A stretch of 64,000 nt of DNA from an uncultured Caryophanales bacterium (lineage in GTDB: Bacteria > Bacillota_I > Bacilli_A > RF39 > UBA660), in assembly GCA_947169395.1 (NCBI GenBank), contig CAMVPJ010000002.1, positions 1 to 64,000 on the forward strand, given 5' to 3'. Positions 26,954 through 36,558 of this stretch are shown here, in pieces; the stretch's first letter is position 1; each line of letters starts with the position of its first letter. The position numbers and the translations under genes are program-made. Below the pieces are notes generated by a model, which ran no database searches, was not told the DNA's origin, and saw only the letters and a list, made by a program, of their open reading frames with translations.

Positions 26954-28519
26954 TCATTTTTTTCTCTTAATTATAAATACTATTACACTAATTGTTAAAG
27001 CAACGACTCCAAGAATTATAAATATTATTGATACTTTTTTAACAGTATTAGGTACAGATACTTGATTATTATTCTTTTTATCATCAACTTTTTTATAATC
27101 TATTTTACCATCTTCATTAATTGTTTCATAACCAATAGATTCTTTTTTTAAATTTATTACAGGTCTTATTGTTGCATAAGCATTATATACCTGTTGTTCT
27201 TCAACGCCATTACGTCCAATCCAAACTTCTTCGGTTGAATCATAATAAGGACTCATTGTCCAAAAATAAGAAAAACTATATAACCAAGTTGGAACACCTT
27301 CAGAAATTTCAAATGTATCATCGGTTACTTTTTGAGAAATATTAAGCCCTATATTTATAAGCTCATCATATGTTATCAACCTAGTTTTATAACCTAATTC
27401 ATCACTAACTAGTTTAGATTTATCGAACATATCTAGCGTCCAAGCATCCACTACATATTTTACATCACTTCTATTATAATCTGAAGAACAACCTTTTTTT
27501 ATGTTATAATTTATATTTGAACATTTTTCTCTGCTATAATATGCAATATTCCCAAATCCATCAACATCTAAAACAACACCTAAAGAATCTTTAACATATC
27601 TATTAACATGATTATTTCCATAATTACTTACCTCAGATGTTAATAAAGGTTTTTCTTTTAAAAGAGTAACATAATTAGAATACTTATCACTTTCCTTAAT
27701 AACATAAAAATCCATACCATTATATGTAACTTTATCTCCAAATTCATATGTATTATATATTTTAACTTTATTTTGTTCGGTAATTTCACCACTTAAATCT
27801 TCGTCTTTGTATTCTTTTGTATCTCCTAATGCAGATTTATAAAGCTCTACTACAGGTCTAATATATCCGCTATTTCCAAAACCAGAAAGATCATGTTCTG
27901 CAACAGTATATACATAATCGGATCTACCTTCGACAGGAATCATAGTCAAAAAACTTCCTAAACCATAGCGTGCAGTTATTAACCATTTAGGAGTTTTACT
28001 AGTTTTTACCCACTCTTGACATGTAGCACAAGTACTCTTATATTCATATCCTAATTCCTTTAAATCATCCAACGTTATAAGACGTACGTTTTTTAGAATA
28101 TTTCTATCAAACTTATCTTCACTCCAAGCGTCTACTACAATTTTAACATTAGACTTGTTATAATCATTTGTACATCCACTTGTCACCCAATGTTGATCAC
28201 AATTATATCCACAACTAGTACTTTCATAAAACCTCATTGTACCAAAAAGATTTCTATATGATTCAACCTGTGGACTATAATAATAATAGCAATCTCTTTC
28301 TACATTTTGATTATAAGAATTCATTTCACTTATTGTAAAAGGATCAGCCTTTAAAAGAACAACATAATCACTATCACTACCACTATCTTTTATTACATAA
28401 AAATCAATATCATTATATGTTATTACATCACCTATTTTATATGATTTATAGGCATATACTTTAGTACTCAAAATTAACATAATAAATGTTAAACTTATAT
28501 TTAATATTAATTTCTTCAT
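26954..28519 (-). CDS. Surface protein with two array-type domains and VPNT tail
   Basis: This 521-aa exported protein has a signal peptide (to TKVYA), then two copies of the array domain (about 24-230 and 255-475). Each starts YKIGD.ITYNDIDFYVIK and ends in a WxTMxP...IRPVV/NL element. This pattern recalls DUF6273-type domains of surface proteins. The C-terminus is SVPNTVKK, a membrane segment, and KRKK, which looks like a sortase signal of a VPNT type. Cysteine pairs occur in the first domain. Its start overlaps the previous gene by 4 nt. Function unknown; ligand binding outside the cell is plausible. Confidence 0.8.
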   Translation of the reverse strand: MKKLILNISLTFIMLILSTKVYAYKSYKIGDVITYNDIDFYVIKDSGSDSDYVVLLKADPFTISEMNSYNQNVERDCYYYYSPQVESYRNLFGTMRFYESTSCGYNCDQHWVTSGCTNDYNKSNVKIVVDAWSEDKFDRNILKNVRLITLDDLKELGYEYKSTCATCQEWVKTSKTPKWLITARYGLGSFLTMIPVEGRSDYVYTVAEHDLSGFGNSGYIRPVVELYKSALGDTKEYKDEDLSGEITEQNKVKIYNTYEFGDKVTYNGMDFYVIKESDKYSNYVTLLKEKPLLTSEVSNYGNNHVNRYVKDSLGVVLDVDGFGNIAYYSREKCSNINYNIKKGCSSDYNRSDVKYVVDAWTLDMFDKSKLVSDELGYKTRLITYDELINIGLNISQKVTDDTFEISEGVPTWLYSFSYFWTMSPYYDSTEEVWIGRNGVEEQQVYNAYATIRPVINLKKESIGYETINEDGKIDYKKVDDKKNNNQVSVPNTVKKVSIIFIILGVVALTISVIVFIIKRKK

Positions 28520-29451
28520 TTATGACTCCTATTTTTTACAATTATAAATATATTTAATCCCACACATACAAGTACTAATCCAATTAATATAATAAATTCT
28601 GATATGCTTTTTAATGTATTTGGAACACTAACTTTTGTTTTTGATTCATTTTTATTATTATTTATGATTGGTTTTTCAGTTTCTTTTTTATCATCACTCT
28701 TATTATCATCAATTTCTTTATTATTATCAGTATCATTTATGATATCACCATTATTACAACTATTATCTATTGCGCATTTGTATAATTCAACTACAGGTCG
28801 CACTACAATATTGAAATTACCAACTGCAGAAGAAGTATTTATATGTCCTTCATTTGTAACTACCCATAACTCATAATCATAATTTTCATTAGGAACCATA
28901 GTCCAATACCAATATTTTTCATTGTAAAACCAAGTTGGAATTTTATCTGTAACAGAAATATACCAACCATATATTATGTTATTTTCATCATAACCTATAC
29001 CATTAATTATATCATCATAATTTAGCAATCGCTTAGATATTATATCCTGATTTTTAAAATTTGAATCAGCCCAAGTATCTACTACGTGTTTTACTGCACT
29101 GTTTTCATAGTTTGATTTTCCAACACTACCCTGATCATGATAACTCATTCCTCCATACCCATTAACGTTATAAGCGTTTTGATAATAAGAATTATTATCT
29201 GAACCAAGCATATTAACATGATTATTATCTGTTCCTACTCCTCCATATGTATTTACTTCATCTACTGTAAGAGGTTCTGCTTTAAGCAAAATAACATAAT
29301 CTTCATTTTCACTACTATCTTTAATAACATAAAAATCTATATCGTTATATGTTACCTCATCACCTATTTTATAAGATTGATATGCATAAACTTTATTATT
29401 TAGAATAAATATACTAGTTATTAAAGATATAAATATTATTACTTTTTTCAT
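28516..29451 (-). CDS. Surface protein of the VPNT array (one domain)
   Basis: This 311-aa protein has a signal peptide (to NKVYA), one array domain (YKIGDEVTYNDIDFYVIK...FYNEKYWYWTMVP...VVRPVVELYKC), an Asp/Asn-rich linker, and the C-terminal signal VSVPNTLK, membrane segment, KNRSHK. It is overlapped by 4 nt at both ends with its neighbours in the array (ATGA-type junctions), which implies one mRNA and coupled translation. Its last 150 nt are almost identical to those of the next copy. Confidence 0.8.
   Translation of the reverse strand: MKKVIIFISLITSIFILNNKVYAYQSYKIGDEVTYNDIDFYVIKDSSENEDYVILLKAEPLTVDEVNTYGGVGTDNNHVNMLGSDNNSYYQNAYNVNGYGGMSYHDQGSVGKSNYENSAVKHVVDTWADSNFKNQDIISKRLLNYDDIINGIGYDENNIIYGWYISVTDKIPTWFYNEKYWYWTMVPNENYDYELWVVTNEGHINTSSAVGNFNIVVRPVVELYKCAIDNSCNNGDIINDTDNNKEIDDNKSDDKKETEKPIINNNKNESKTKVSVPNTLKSISEFIILIGLVLVCVGLNIFIIVKNRSHK
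28520..28660. repeat. Near-identical 3' ends of two array genes
   Basis: About 140 bp here are repeated with only a few differences at 29452-29592, 932 bp away. Both encode the linker, VPNT motif and membrane tail. This suggests recent duplication or gene conversion and offers a site for recombination that would delete one gene. Confidence 0.9.
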
Positions 29452-30280
29452 TTATGACTCCTATTTTTTACAATTATAAATATATTTAATCCCACACATA
29501 CAAGTACTAATCCAATTAATATAATAAAACCTGATATGCTTTTTAATGTATTTGGAACACTAACTTTTGTTTTTGATTCATCTTTATTATTATTTATAAT
29601 AACATTATCGTTTTCTTTATTATCATCAGGATTTTCTATTATATTATTATTATTATTATTACAAGTATCATCTATCGCACATTTATATAGTTCAACAACA
29701 GGCCGTACATTTGAATTTGAACCTGGGTGATTAACATCAAGACTTCTTACTAACCCATAATTAGTTACAAACCATATATTTAAATCACTATCAATATATT
29801 TACTCATAGTGAAATATGCTTCATCAATTAATATAAAATCAAAGTTTAATGAATCTTTTGCATAAACCGTATCTGTTGGATTGTTTTCATCAAATCTAAA
29901 ACCAAAATTATCAATCAATTCATTTAAAGTTATTAATCTTTGACTTTTAAAATCTCCTGTTTTAAAATTTTTATTTACCCAAGCATCGACCACTTTTTTG
30001 GCATCAGAAGTATTATAATCATTACTATTACCAAATTTAACATTACCTTTATCGCTTATATAAATTTCATTTATGTTTAAGTATTCTATTTCTTTTTTCG
30101 TAAGTGCTTCCGCCTTTAAAAGAACTACATAATCTTCATCTTCACTACTATCTTTTATTACATAAAAGTCAATATCATTATATGTTATTACATACCTATT
30201 TTATATGATTTATATGCATATACTTTACTGCATATAAATATTGATAAAAATATAGTTAATAAACTAAATACTTTTTTCAT
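29448..30280 (-). pseudogene. Frameshifted surface protein (array copy 1)
   Basis: The gene begins at ATG 30280 (ribosome site GAGGT) with a signal peptide and YKSYKIG, then reads ATG TAA. Paralogs read GGTGATGTAATAAC where this one has GGTATGTAATAAC, so one base is missing near 30194. The other frame continues intact (VITYNDIDFYVIKDSSEDEDYVVLLKAE...) through the RPVVELYK element to VPNTLK, membrane segment and KNRSHK at 29448. An ATG inside (29993) gives only a signal-less fragment. The defect is a single indel, so it is either recent decay or switching. Confidence 0.88.
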
Positions 30281-30282
30281 AA

Positions 30283-31470
30283 TTACCTCAAATACTCAAT
30301 TAATTGGTTATATATATCCATCTTTAAACTAGTTACAGTACTAGTTATACTTTTAGGTATACCTATACCAATAGATTCTACTTCATAATTTCCACCAGTA
30401 ATACCAGTTCTAAAACCATATTTGGTAAATGCAATCTCTTGAATTTTTTTATCTTCTAATGCTTTATAAAGTTTATTACCATTCTCACTAAAAACTGTAA
30501 AACAATGTGAGTTCCAAATAGTTGGAGTTGGATAAAGTACCCTAATATCATCTTTTACCTGTTCAAATGCATCAGGTGATGAATTTTTAAAATCAATAAT
30601 ACTTTTTTCGTAATCAACTATCATTGGTTCTCCACCTAAACCAGTTTTTAAGTATCTTTCAAAAAGATCAGCAGGTGTATTATTCATATATCCTGACTTA
30701 GTATAGAACTCTTTTAATTTAGGTAGATTTGCTTCTATATTATCACTAGTTACTTGTCCACCAGAAAGTATTGAAAGTAATAATCCATAATAAGTAGCCC
30801 CTGGTGATGATGATACAGGATCAGTTGATGCAATATTTATATTACCATATAACTCAGTAAGACCAATATCTGACCAACTCTTACCTTCTAAAATATAATT
30901 AATTAACTTATTCATATCAGTAATATAATACACTCCATCAGTATTAGTAACAATCCCTTCATTAATTAAAGCATCTACAACACGACCCCAACTATATATT
31001 ACTATTGGAGTATTTAATGTAAGTCCACCATCTAATACAGTATATCTATCAGCTTCTCCTAATTCCTTGTTAGGTTGTAATTTATAATAATCATAAAATC
31101 TTTGATCTGATGTAAAGAGTGCATCATACCTAGATACTCCACTAGATAATACTGAATACTCTTTACCATTTGCAATATCATCAACTATATTACTATTACC
31201 TAGTCCAATAGACTCTCTAATAAGTGGTTTAGTTATAGTCTTACCATTACTCCAAGTATCAAATACTGGATTAATATGATATTTATTTTTAAGAATTTTA
31301 ATTACTTCTTTATCTGATAAGAAATCTTCTTTACCACCACCTGTTGCTACAAACACATCAGTTAACTTATTACTAGTAATTCCTTTATCTCCAAGATTTT
31401 TAATTACAACAATACTTATAATAAGCACTATAAATATACCTATTCCAATAAATAACTTCTTATTTTTCAT
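30283..31470 (-). CDS. Membrane-anchored substrate-binding-like protein
   Basis: This 395-aa protein has an N-terminal membrane anchor (residues 5-24) and an outside domain shaped like a periplasmic-binding protein (VFVATGGGKEDFL..., IVIYSWGRVVDALINEG, SSSPGATYYGLLL). No permease genes are nearby, so transport is unlikely; sensing or scaffolding is more plausible. It overlaps xpaC by 11 nt and stops 2 nt before the first array gene. It resembles in layout the N-terminal half of the vWA protein of the same operon. Confidence 0.75.
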   Translation of the reverse strand: MKNKKLFIGIGIFIVLIISIVVIKNLGDKGITSNKLTDVFVATGGGKEDFLSDKEVIKILKNKYHINPVFDTWSNGKTITKPLIRESIGLGNSNIVDDIANGKEYSVLSSGVSRYDALFTSDQRFYDYYKLQPNKELGEADRYTVLDGGLTLNTPIVIYSWGRVVDALINEGIVTNTDGVYYITDMNKLINYILEGKSWSDIGLTELYGNINIASTDPVSSSPGATYYGLLLSILSGGQVTSDNIEANLPKLKEFYTKSGYMNNTPADLFERYLKTGLGGEPMIVDYEKSIIDFKNSSPDAFEQVKDDIRVLYPTPTIWNSHCFTVFSENGNKLYKALEDKKIQEIAFTKYGFRTGITGGNYEVESIGIGIPKSITSTVTSLKMDIYNQLIEYLR

Positions 31471-32101
31471 TTTTTACTCCTTTCTTCGCTTGTTTCATAA
31501 TTGAATTATCATCTGTAATACCTTCTGCTTTTAACATCATATCAAATATCTTCATATCAGCATCTATATCCATTATATCTTTTTCATAAAGGGACGCAAG
31601 TATTGTATTAAATGCATCTTTAGTATTATTAATCATAGTATCTGCTTTAACAATAAAGTTCTTTCCTTCACTTGATACTAACCTTTGATTTTCTATCTCA
31701 TCATATCTATCAGTAATCTTAACTAATACTGGTAAATAATAATCAAAGAAATTCTTAATATTATCCGCTTTCTTAGGTCTTCTTTCTACTTCTTTAATTA
31801 TTTTGTTTACTATATCATTTATTTCATTTAGATTCTTTCTAGTATCCATATTATCTATCTTAGGTATTAATTCTAATATTTTCTTATTATCTTTTTTAGC
31901 TTTATTTAGTTTAGTATATAAGCTTACATTGGTATCTTTTAGAGTCTCTTTAGGTTTATAACTAGAAAGCACTAACTCTGCTGCAACAAAGGCTCCTGCA
32001 CCTATCGCAAGTGCGGGTGCGAGCGGTGTAGCTAGAGCAATATAAGGTAGTGCGAAAAATGATGAACCTACTAGTGCAGAAATAATCTCTTTACCCTTCA
32101 T
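31460..32101 (-). CDS. xpaC: XpaC-family protein
   Basis: This 213-aa protein has a hydrophobic N-terminal hairpin (residues 10-45, likely two membrane segments) and a helical cytoplasmic part with the XpaC-type core NIKNFFDYYLPVLVKITDRYDEIENQ. The family was named for 5-bromo-4-chloroindolyl phosphate hydrolysis but no enzyme activity is established. It is the usual partner of TelA. Its ATG shares one base with the stop of the vWA gene. Confidence 0.85.
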   Translation of the reverse strand: MKGKEIISALVGSSFFALPYIALATPLAPALAIGAGAFVAAELVLSSYKPKETLKDTNVSLYTKLNKAKKDNKKILELIPKIDNMDTRKNLNEINDIVNKIIKEVERRPKKADNIKNFFDYYLPVLVKITDRYDEIENQRLVSSEGKNFIVKADTMINNTKDAFNTILASLYEKDIMDIDADMKIFDMMLKAEGITDDNSIMKQAKKGVKNEK

Positions 32102-33690
32102 TAGTTATAACTCCTTACTTCTTTAAATGCACCCTTTAAGTTATGTTTACCATCAAATACTTTACCATTAGTAAGAAGTGCAATCTCACGTAATTGATAC
32201 TCTGAAGAATCTCCAAATGTAATACTATAAATTGGAATATCTAACTTATTCTTTTTATAATAAGATTCTAAATCATAGAAACTTCCTACATTAGACATAC
32301 CATCAGTCATAAGTATTACTGTTTTAGTATATTCATTAGAATCGTCCTTATCAAGTATCTTTAATGCTTCTACACTTGTATCATATATATTAGTAGCTCC
32401 ACCCACATCAAGTGAGTTTATAATAGATATCACACTTTCTGTATCATTACCTAACTTAGTATCATATACCTTATAAGTATCATCAAACGTTATAATAGTT
32501 ATTTTATCAGTATCAGAAAACTGTAATTTATCTTTAGATGCAGTTTCATAATTAAGAATATAATTCATTGCATCCTTAAGAGTATCAAGTCCTTCCCCAT
32601 ACATACTACCAGATACATCTAGGCAGAATACTACGTGAGTTGATTTTCTTAACTTCTCAATATATAAGTTAATAGCTTCACTCATCACCTTTTTACTAGG
32701 AAACTTCATATCTTTTAAATACTTAGTAGTATCAATGCCCCAATCAGGATTGAATACACTTTTATCAGTATCCTCTTTAACACCACCATACCAAGAACGA
32801 TAACCAAGACGTTCCATCTTACTAATCATTTCATCGCTTCTTAAGTATTCCTGTAATTTAGTAAACTTTTCTTTCTTCTTAGTATCATTTAAATCATTAT
32901 TAATGTAAGCAATAGGCATATCATTAATCGCAACACCATCCTTAGGATAAACTAAGTATAGCGGTTCTAACCCTTTACTTACCCTTTTTTTATTATAATT
33001 AATTAAAGTGCTTTCATAATTAAACATGGCATTATAATTACCATTATCATAAATCTCAAGTAAATAATCTTCATCCCCTGATACTCTTTCTACTCCCTTA
33101 AATAAATCCTTTAAATCATTAAGTAAAGTATCATTATTTAAATTGTCACTAGTTAATACCTCAGGATTACCGGCAAGACTATTTAAGAAATTCAAATATG
33201 TAGTAGCCCCAGTATTAGTCTTAGTAACAGAAGACATTATATACTTTAAATCTCCATTTCTAACACTCTCTAGTATATCCTTGTTATAGATATCTTTATC
33301 TACATAACCTAATTCTATAGCTTTACTCTTATCTATTCCAAGAACAACTGGATCAATTACAATGGACTTACTATCAGTAATAATATTACTACTATCTAGA
33401 TTATATAGCCATATTGAATTAGAAATCCATACTGCATCATATTTACTAGCGTTCTCATTTAAAATATCAACTATCTCTAAATCTCCATAGTAATCAATAT
33501 CAACACTAAAACCTTCATCTTTTGCAAACTTCTTTATACTAGATTCCATACTACGTGTTGAAGTAGAAGCAATAATTCTAAATGTATTTTTCTTCTTACC
33601 ACCATTAAAACAACTACTAATGATTACAAATATTAATACAAACATAATCATAATTCTAATAAAACTTTTTAATGATTTATTATTATCCAT
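32101..33690 (-). CDS. Solute-binding domain fused to a vWA domain, exported
   Basis: This 529-aa protein begins with a membrane segment ending in ISSC, a possible lipobox (Cys about residue 27). A solute-binding-like domain (about 35-330; RIIASTSTRSMESSIKKFAKDEG, YDAVWISNS) is followed by a von Willebrand A domain (about 345-529) with an intact MIDAS: DVSGS, the Thr in GGATN, and the Asp in MTDGMSN. vWA proteins form metal-dependent contacts with partners. It is the first gene of the operon that leads to xpaC, the surface array, telA and the AAA+ gene. Confidence 0.88.
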   Translation of the reverse strand: MDNNKSLKSFIRIMIMFVLIFVIISSCFNGGKKKNTFRIIASTSTRSMESSIKKFAKDEGFSVDIDYYGDLEIVDILNENASKYDAVWISNSIWLYNLDSSNIITDSKSIVIDPVVLGIDKSKAIELGYVDKDIYNKDILESVRNGDLKYIMSSVTKTNTGATTYLNFLNSLAGNPEVLTSDNLNNDTLLNDLKDLFKGVERVSGDEDYLLEIYDNGNYNAMFNYESTLINYNKKRVSKGLEPLYLVYPKDGVAINDMPIAYINNDLNDTKKKEKFTKLQEYLRSDEMISKMERLGYRSWYGGVKEDTDKSVFNPDWGIDTTKYLKDMKFPSKKVMSEAINLYIEKLRKSTHVVFCLDVSGSMYGEGLDTLKDAMNYILNYETASKDKLQFSDTDKITIITFDDTYKVYDTKLGNDTESVISIINSLDVGGATNIYDTSVEALKILDKDDSNEYTKTVILMTDGMSNVGSFYDLESYYKKNKLDIPIYSITFGDSSEYQLREIALLTNGKVFDGKHNLKGAFKEVRSYN

Positions 33691-33753
33691 ATAAGCACCT
33701 TCTATCTAATAAATATAATACCATAAATATTTTTATATGACAACAAAAGCGCA

Positions 33754-33782
33754 AAAAAAGTACCAACTTTTTGTTGATACTT
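33754..33782 (-). terminator. Intrinsic terminator of tig
   Basis: AAGTATCAAC and GTTGGTACTT form a 10-bp stem with a seven-T tail on the minus strand, starting within the tig stop codon. Confidence 0.88.
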
Positions 33783-35040
33783 ACTCACCCTTAATTATAT
33801 CAAATACTTTTCTAACTTTTAAGTCAAAACTAATATAATCTAAATTATCATCATATTCTTTCTTAACTTCTTCTTTAGTCATATTATATTTCTTTGCAAG
33901 TTCTTCTAATTTTGCATCTACTTCTTCATCAGATACTTCTATTTTTTCTTTTTCAATTATTTTTTCAATAATTAATCTATTCTTAACTCTTCTTAATGCT
34001 TCATCATGATACTCTTCTTTTAACTTATCTTCTGATGAGTTAGTAAATTGATAGAACTGCTCAATTGTAATACCTTGCATTGTAATATGTTCTTTAAAGT
34101 GTTCAATCATATGATTAACTTCATCGTTAATCATAGTATCAGGAATATCTACTTCTGTATTATCTGCAATTTCTTTTAACAATTCATCAATATACTTATC
34201 TTCTGCAGCACTTTCTTTACGAGTTTTAATATTTTCTTTTACTTGTTTTTCTAGAGATTCTTTTGAATCAATTCCTTCCATACCTAAATCTTCAAAGAAA
34301 TCTTTATCTAATTCTGGAAGTACTGTTTGTTTAACTTCATGAATCTTAACTTTAAATATTACAGGTGCATCTTTTAATTCTTCAACATGATAATCACTTG
34401 GGAATGTTACATTAACATCTACTTCATCTCCTGTAATATGTCCAATTAATTGATCTTCAAATCCTGGAATAAATGTATTTGAACCAATAGTAAGTGAATA
34501 ATTCTCACCTTTACCACCATCAAATGCTACACCATCTTTAAATCCTTCAAAATCAATTATGGCAATATCTCCAGATTCAATCTTACCATCTTTAATAACT
34601 ATTTCTTTATAATCTTCTCTCATATGTTTAATTTCATGTTCAACTTCTTCTTTAGTTACTTTTACTTTATCTTTTTTAACACTTAGCCCTTTATATTTAC
34701 CAAGTTTTACTTCTGGTTTTAAAGTTAAAGTAAATACATATTCAATATGCTTCTCATCAATTGATCTAATATCTAAAATTGGTTGCGATACAATAGTTAA
34801 ATCTTTGTTTTCTTCTATCATCTTATTATATGCTTTATCTACACATATATTTGATGCTTCATAAAATAATGATTCAACGCCATAATGTTTTAAATAAATA
34901 TTTTTAGGTGCTTTACCTTTTCTAAATCCAGCAATTGTTTTATCTTTACTAACTTTTTTGAATGCTTGATCTAATGCATCTAACCAATCTTTACCTTCTA
35001 TTTTAATTACTACTTCTTTTAAACTTTTATTTTTTTCCAT
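33781..35040 (-). CDS. tig: Trigger factor
   Basis: This 419-aa ribosome-bound chaperone and prolyl isomerase has the three family domains: ribosome-binding N-terminus with TIAGFRKGKAP, FKBP-like domain (GDIAIIDFEGFKDG...FIPGFEDQL) and the helical C-terminal domain. ATG 35040 is chosen since GGAGG lies 6 nt before it; a GTG at 35058 opens the frame further but sits in front of the ribosome site. It lies 42 nt after rpe. Confidence 0.97.
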   Translation of the reverse strand: MEKNKSLKEVVIKIEGKDWLDALDQAFKKVSKDKTIAGFRKGKAPKNIYLKHYGVESLFYEASNICVDKAYNKMIEENKDLTIVSQPILDIRSIDEKHIEYVFTLTLKPEVKLGKYKGLSVKKDKVKVTKEEVEHEIKHMREDYKEIVIKDGKIESGDIAIIDFEGFKDGVAFDGGKGENYSLTIGSNTFIPGFEDQLIGHITGDEVDVNVTFPSDYHVEELKDAPVIFKVKIHEVKQTVLPELDKDFFEDLGMEGIDSKESLEKQVKENIKTRKESAAEDKYIDELLKEIADNTEVDIPDTMINDEVNHMIEHFKEHITMQGITIEQFYQFTNSSEDKLKEEYHDEALRRVKNRLIIEKIIEKEKIEVSDEEVDAKLEELAKKYNMTKEEVKKEYDDNLDYISFDLKVRKVFDIIKGE

Positions 35041-35082
35041 AATTAACCTCCAACGCACTATAGTATATAATAAATTATTTTT

Positions 35083-35721
35083 TTAATCAAGTGTTTTTTT
35101 TATCTTTTCAATTTGTTCTTCATAATTCTCACTATTAGTTATAAAACTACCTACAACTAGTATATCAGCATTATTACATAGCTTAGAAGTAATATCATTT
35201 ACTCCACCATCTACTTCAATTAAGTAAGAATAGTTCTTTTCTTTTCTTATTTTATCTAATTCATTAATCTTAACTGGACTATCATAGATAAACTCTTGAC
35301 CACCGGCTCCTGGTTCTACACTCATAACAAGTACTACATCCAAGTATGGTAATAATTCAAGTATTTCTTCAACCTTTGTACTAGGCTTAATAGACATACC
35401 TACCTTTATACCACATGATCTAATATAGTCGATAACATCTCTATGATTATCAACAGCTTCATAGTGAAACGTCATAATAACTGGTTTTAATTCACGATAG
35501 AAATCTATATACTTTTTAACATCACTTACCATTAGATGTACATCAAGTGGAGTATTACAACTATCAAGTAATTCTTCATATACATCATATGCAACAGATA
35601 TATTATCAACAAATATACCATCCATAACATCAACGTGCATAAAATCTGTAGATGTTAAATCTAACTTCTTTATATTTTCCCCTAGGTTATCCTTTATAGA
35701 CAATATGGATGTTGAAATCAT
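35083..35721 (-). CDS. rpe: Ribulose-phosphate 3-epimerase
   Basis: This 212-aa TIM barrel interconverts ribulose-5-phosphate and xylulose-5-phosphate in the pentose phosphate pathway. Motifs with the metal-binding and acid-base residues are present: FMHVDVMDG, PLDVHLMV, MSVEPGAGGQ and IEVDGGV. It overlaps rsgA by 4 nt. The order prpC-prkC-rsgA-rpe is common in Bacillota. Confidence 0.96.
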   Translation of the reverse strand: MISTSILSIKDNLGENIKKLDLTSTDFMHVDVMDGIFVDNISVAYDVYEELLDSCNTPLDVHLMVSDVKKYIDFYRELKPVIMTFHYEAVDNHRDVIDYIRSCGIKVGMSIKPSTKVEEILELLPYLDVVLVMSVEPGAGGQEFIYDSPVKINELDKIRKEKNYSYLIEVDGGVNDITSKLCNNADILVVGSFITNSENYEEQIEKIKKTLD

Positions 35722-36557
35722 TTGATACCTCCTGATACTTCTTTTATATATTTTAAATAATTCTGATATCTAGACTTTAAAATATTAGAATTATTTACTT
35801 CATTCTTAATTTCACATTCATCTTCTTTATCATGCATACAGTCTTTATACTTGCACTCATCTCTATACTTATTAAACTCAATAAAGTTATCTCTAATATC
35901 TTCCTTACTCATACCAATAAACGATATTTTAGAAAAGCCTGGAGTATCTGCTATAAGACCACCTAATGTGTTAATTAACTCAACATGCCGAGTAGTATGC
36001 TTGCCCCTACCTAGTGCTTCTGATACTTCTCCAGTAATTAGTGATAAATTACTATCAAGTTTATTAAGTAAAGTAGATTTTCCTGCTCCACTTTGACCTA
36101 CAAATACAGTTACTTTATCTTTAAATACTTCTTTAATTGATAAATCTGTATATACTTTATAACCAATAACCCTATAATAATTTATTACATCTTCTAACAT
36201 ATCTAATTCATCACTATCTAATAAATCAGTTTTAGATACATAGATTATTGGTTTAATATTATTATATTCAATAATACATAATAGTTTATCAAGTAAATCA
36301 AGTGAAAACTCGGGTATTTTATTACTCATAACAATAACCGCTTGATCAACATTAGCAATACTAGGTCTTATTAGTTCATTAATTCTTGGTAGTATTTCTA
36401 ATATTAATTTATTATCAGGGTCAATTAAGGCATTATCACCAACAAGTGGTGTAATGCCATCATGCTTAAACTTTCCCCTAGCCTTACAAGTATATAAGTT
36501 ATTATCTACCTTAACTGTATAATCATTACTAATTTGTTTTACTATTTTACCTATCAT
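35718..36557 (-). CDS. rsgA: Ribosome small-subunit GTPase RsgA
   Basis: This 279-aa circularly permuted GTPase assists late 30S maturation. It has an N-terminal OB fold, G4 (YVSKTD) before G1 (GQSGAGKSTLLNKL), G3 (ADTPGFSK) and a C-terminal zinc knuckle (CKYKDCMHDKEDEC). It starts one base after the prkC stop. Confidence 0.96.
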   Translation of the reverse strand: MIGKIVKQISNDYTVKVDNNLYTCKARGKFKHDGITPLVGDNALIDPDNKLILEILPRINELIRPSIANVDQAVIVMSNKIPEFSLDLLDKLLCIIEYNNIKPIIYVSKTDLLDSDELDMLEDVINYYRVIGYKVYTDLSIKEVFKDKVTVFVGQSGAGKSTLLNKLDSNLSLITGEVSEALGRGKHTTRHVELINTLGGLIADTPGFSKISFIGMSKEDIRDNFIEFNKYRDECKYKDCMHDKEDECEIKNEVNNSNILKSRYQNYLKYIKEVSGGIK

Positions 36558-36558
36558 A

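Noticed and set aside
29448..29993. A short independent gene starting at the internal ATG 29993
   Set aside because: The upstream sequence continues the same paralogous domain in frame, with a signal peptide beyond a single indel, so this is part of a frameshifted gene.
30283..33690. ABC transporter operon
   Set aside because: Two solute-binding-like proteins are present but no permease or ABC ATPase gene; the partners are XpaC, TelA and an AAA+ protein.
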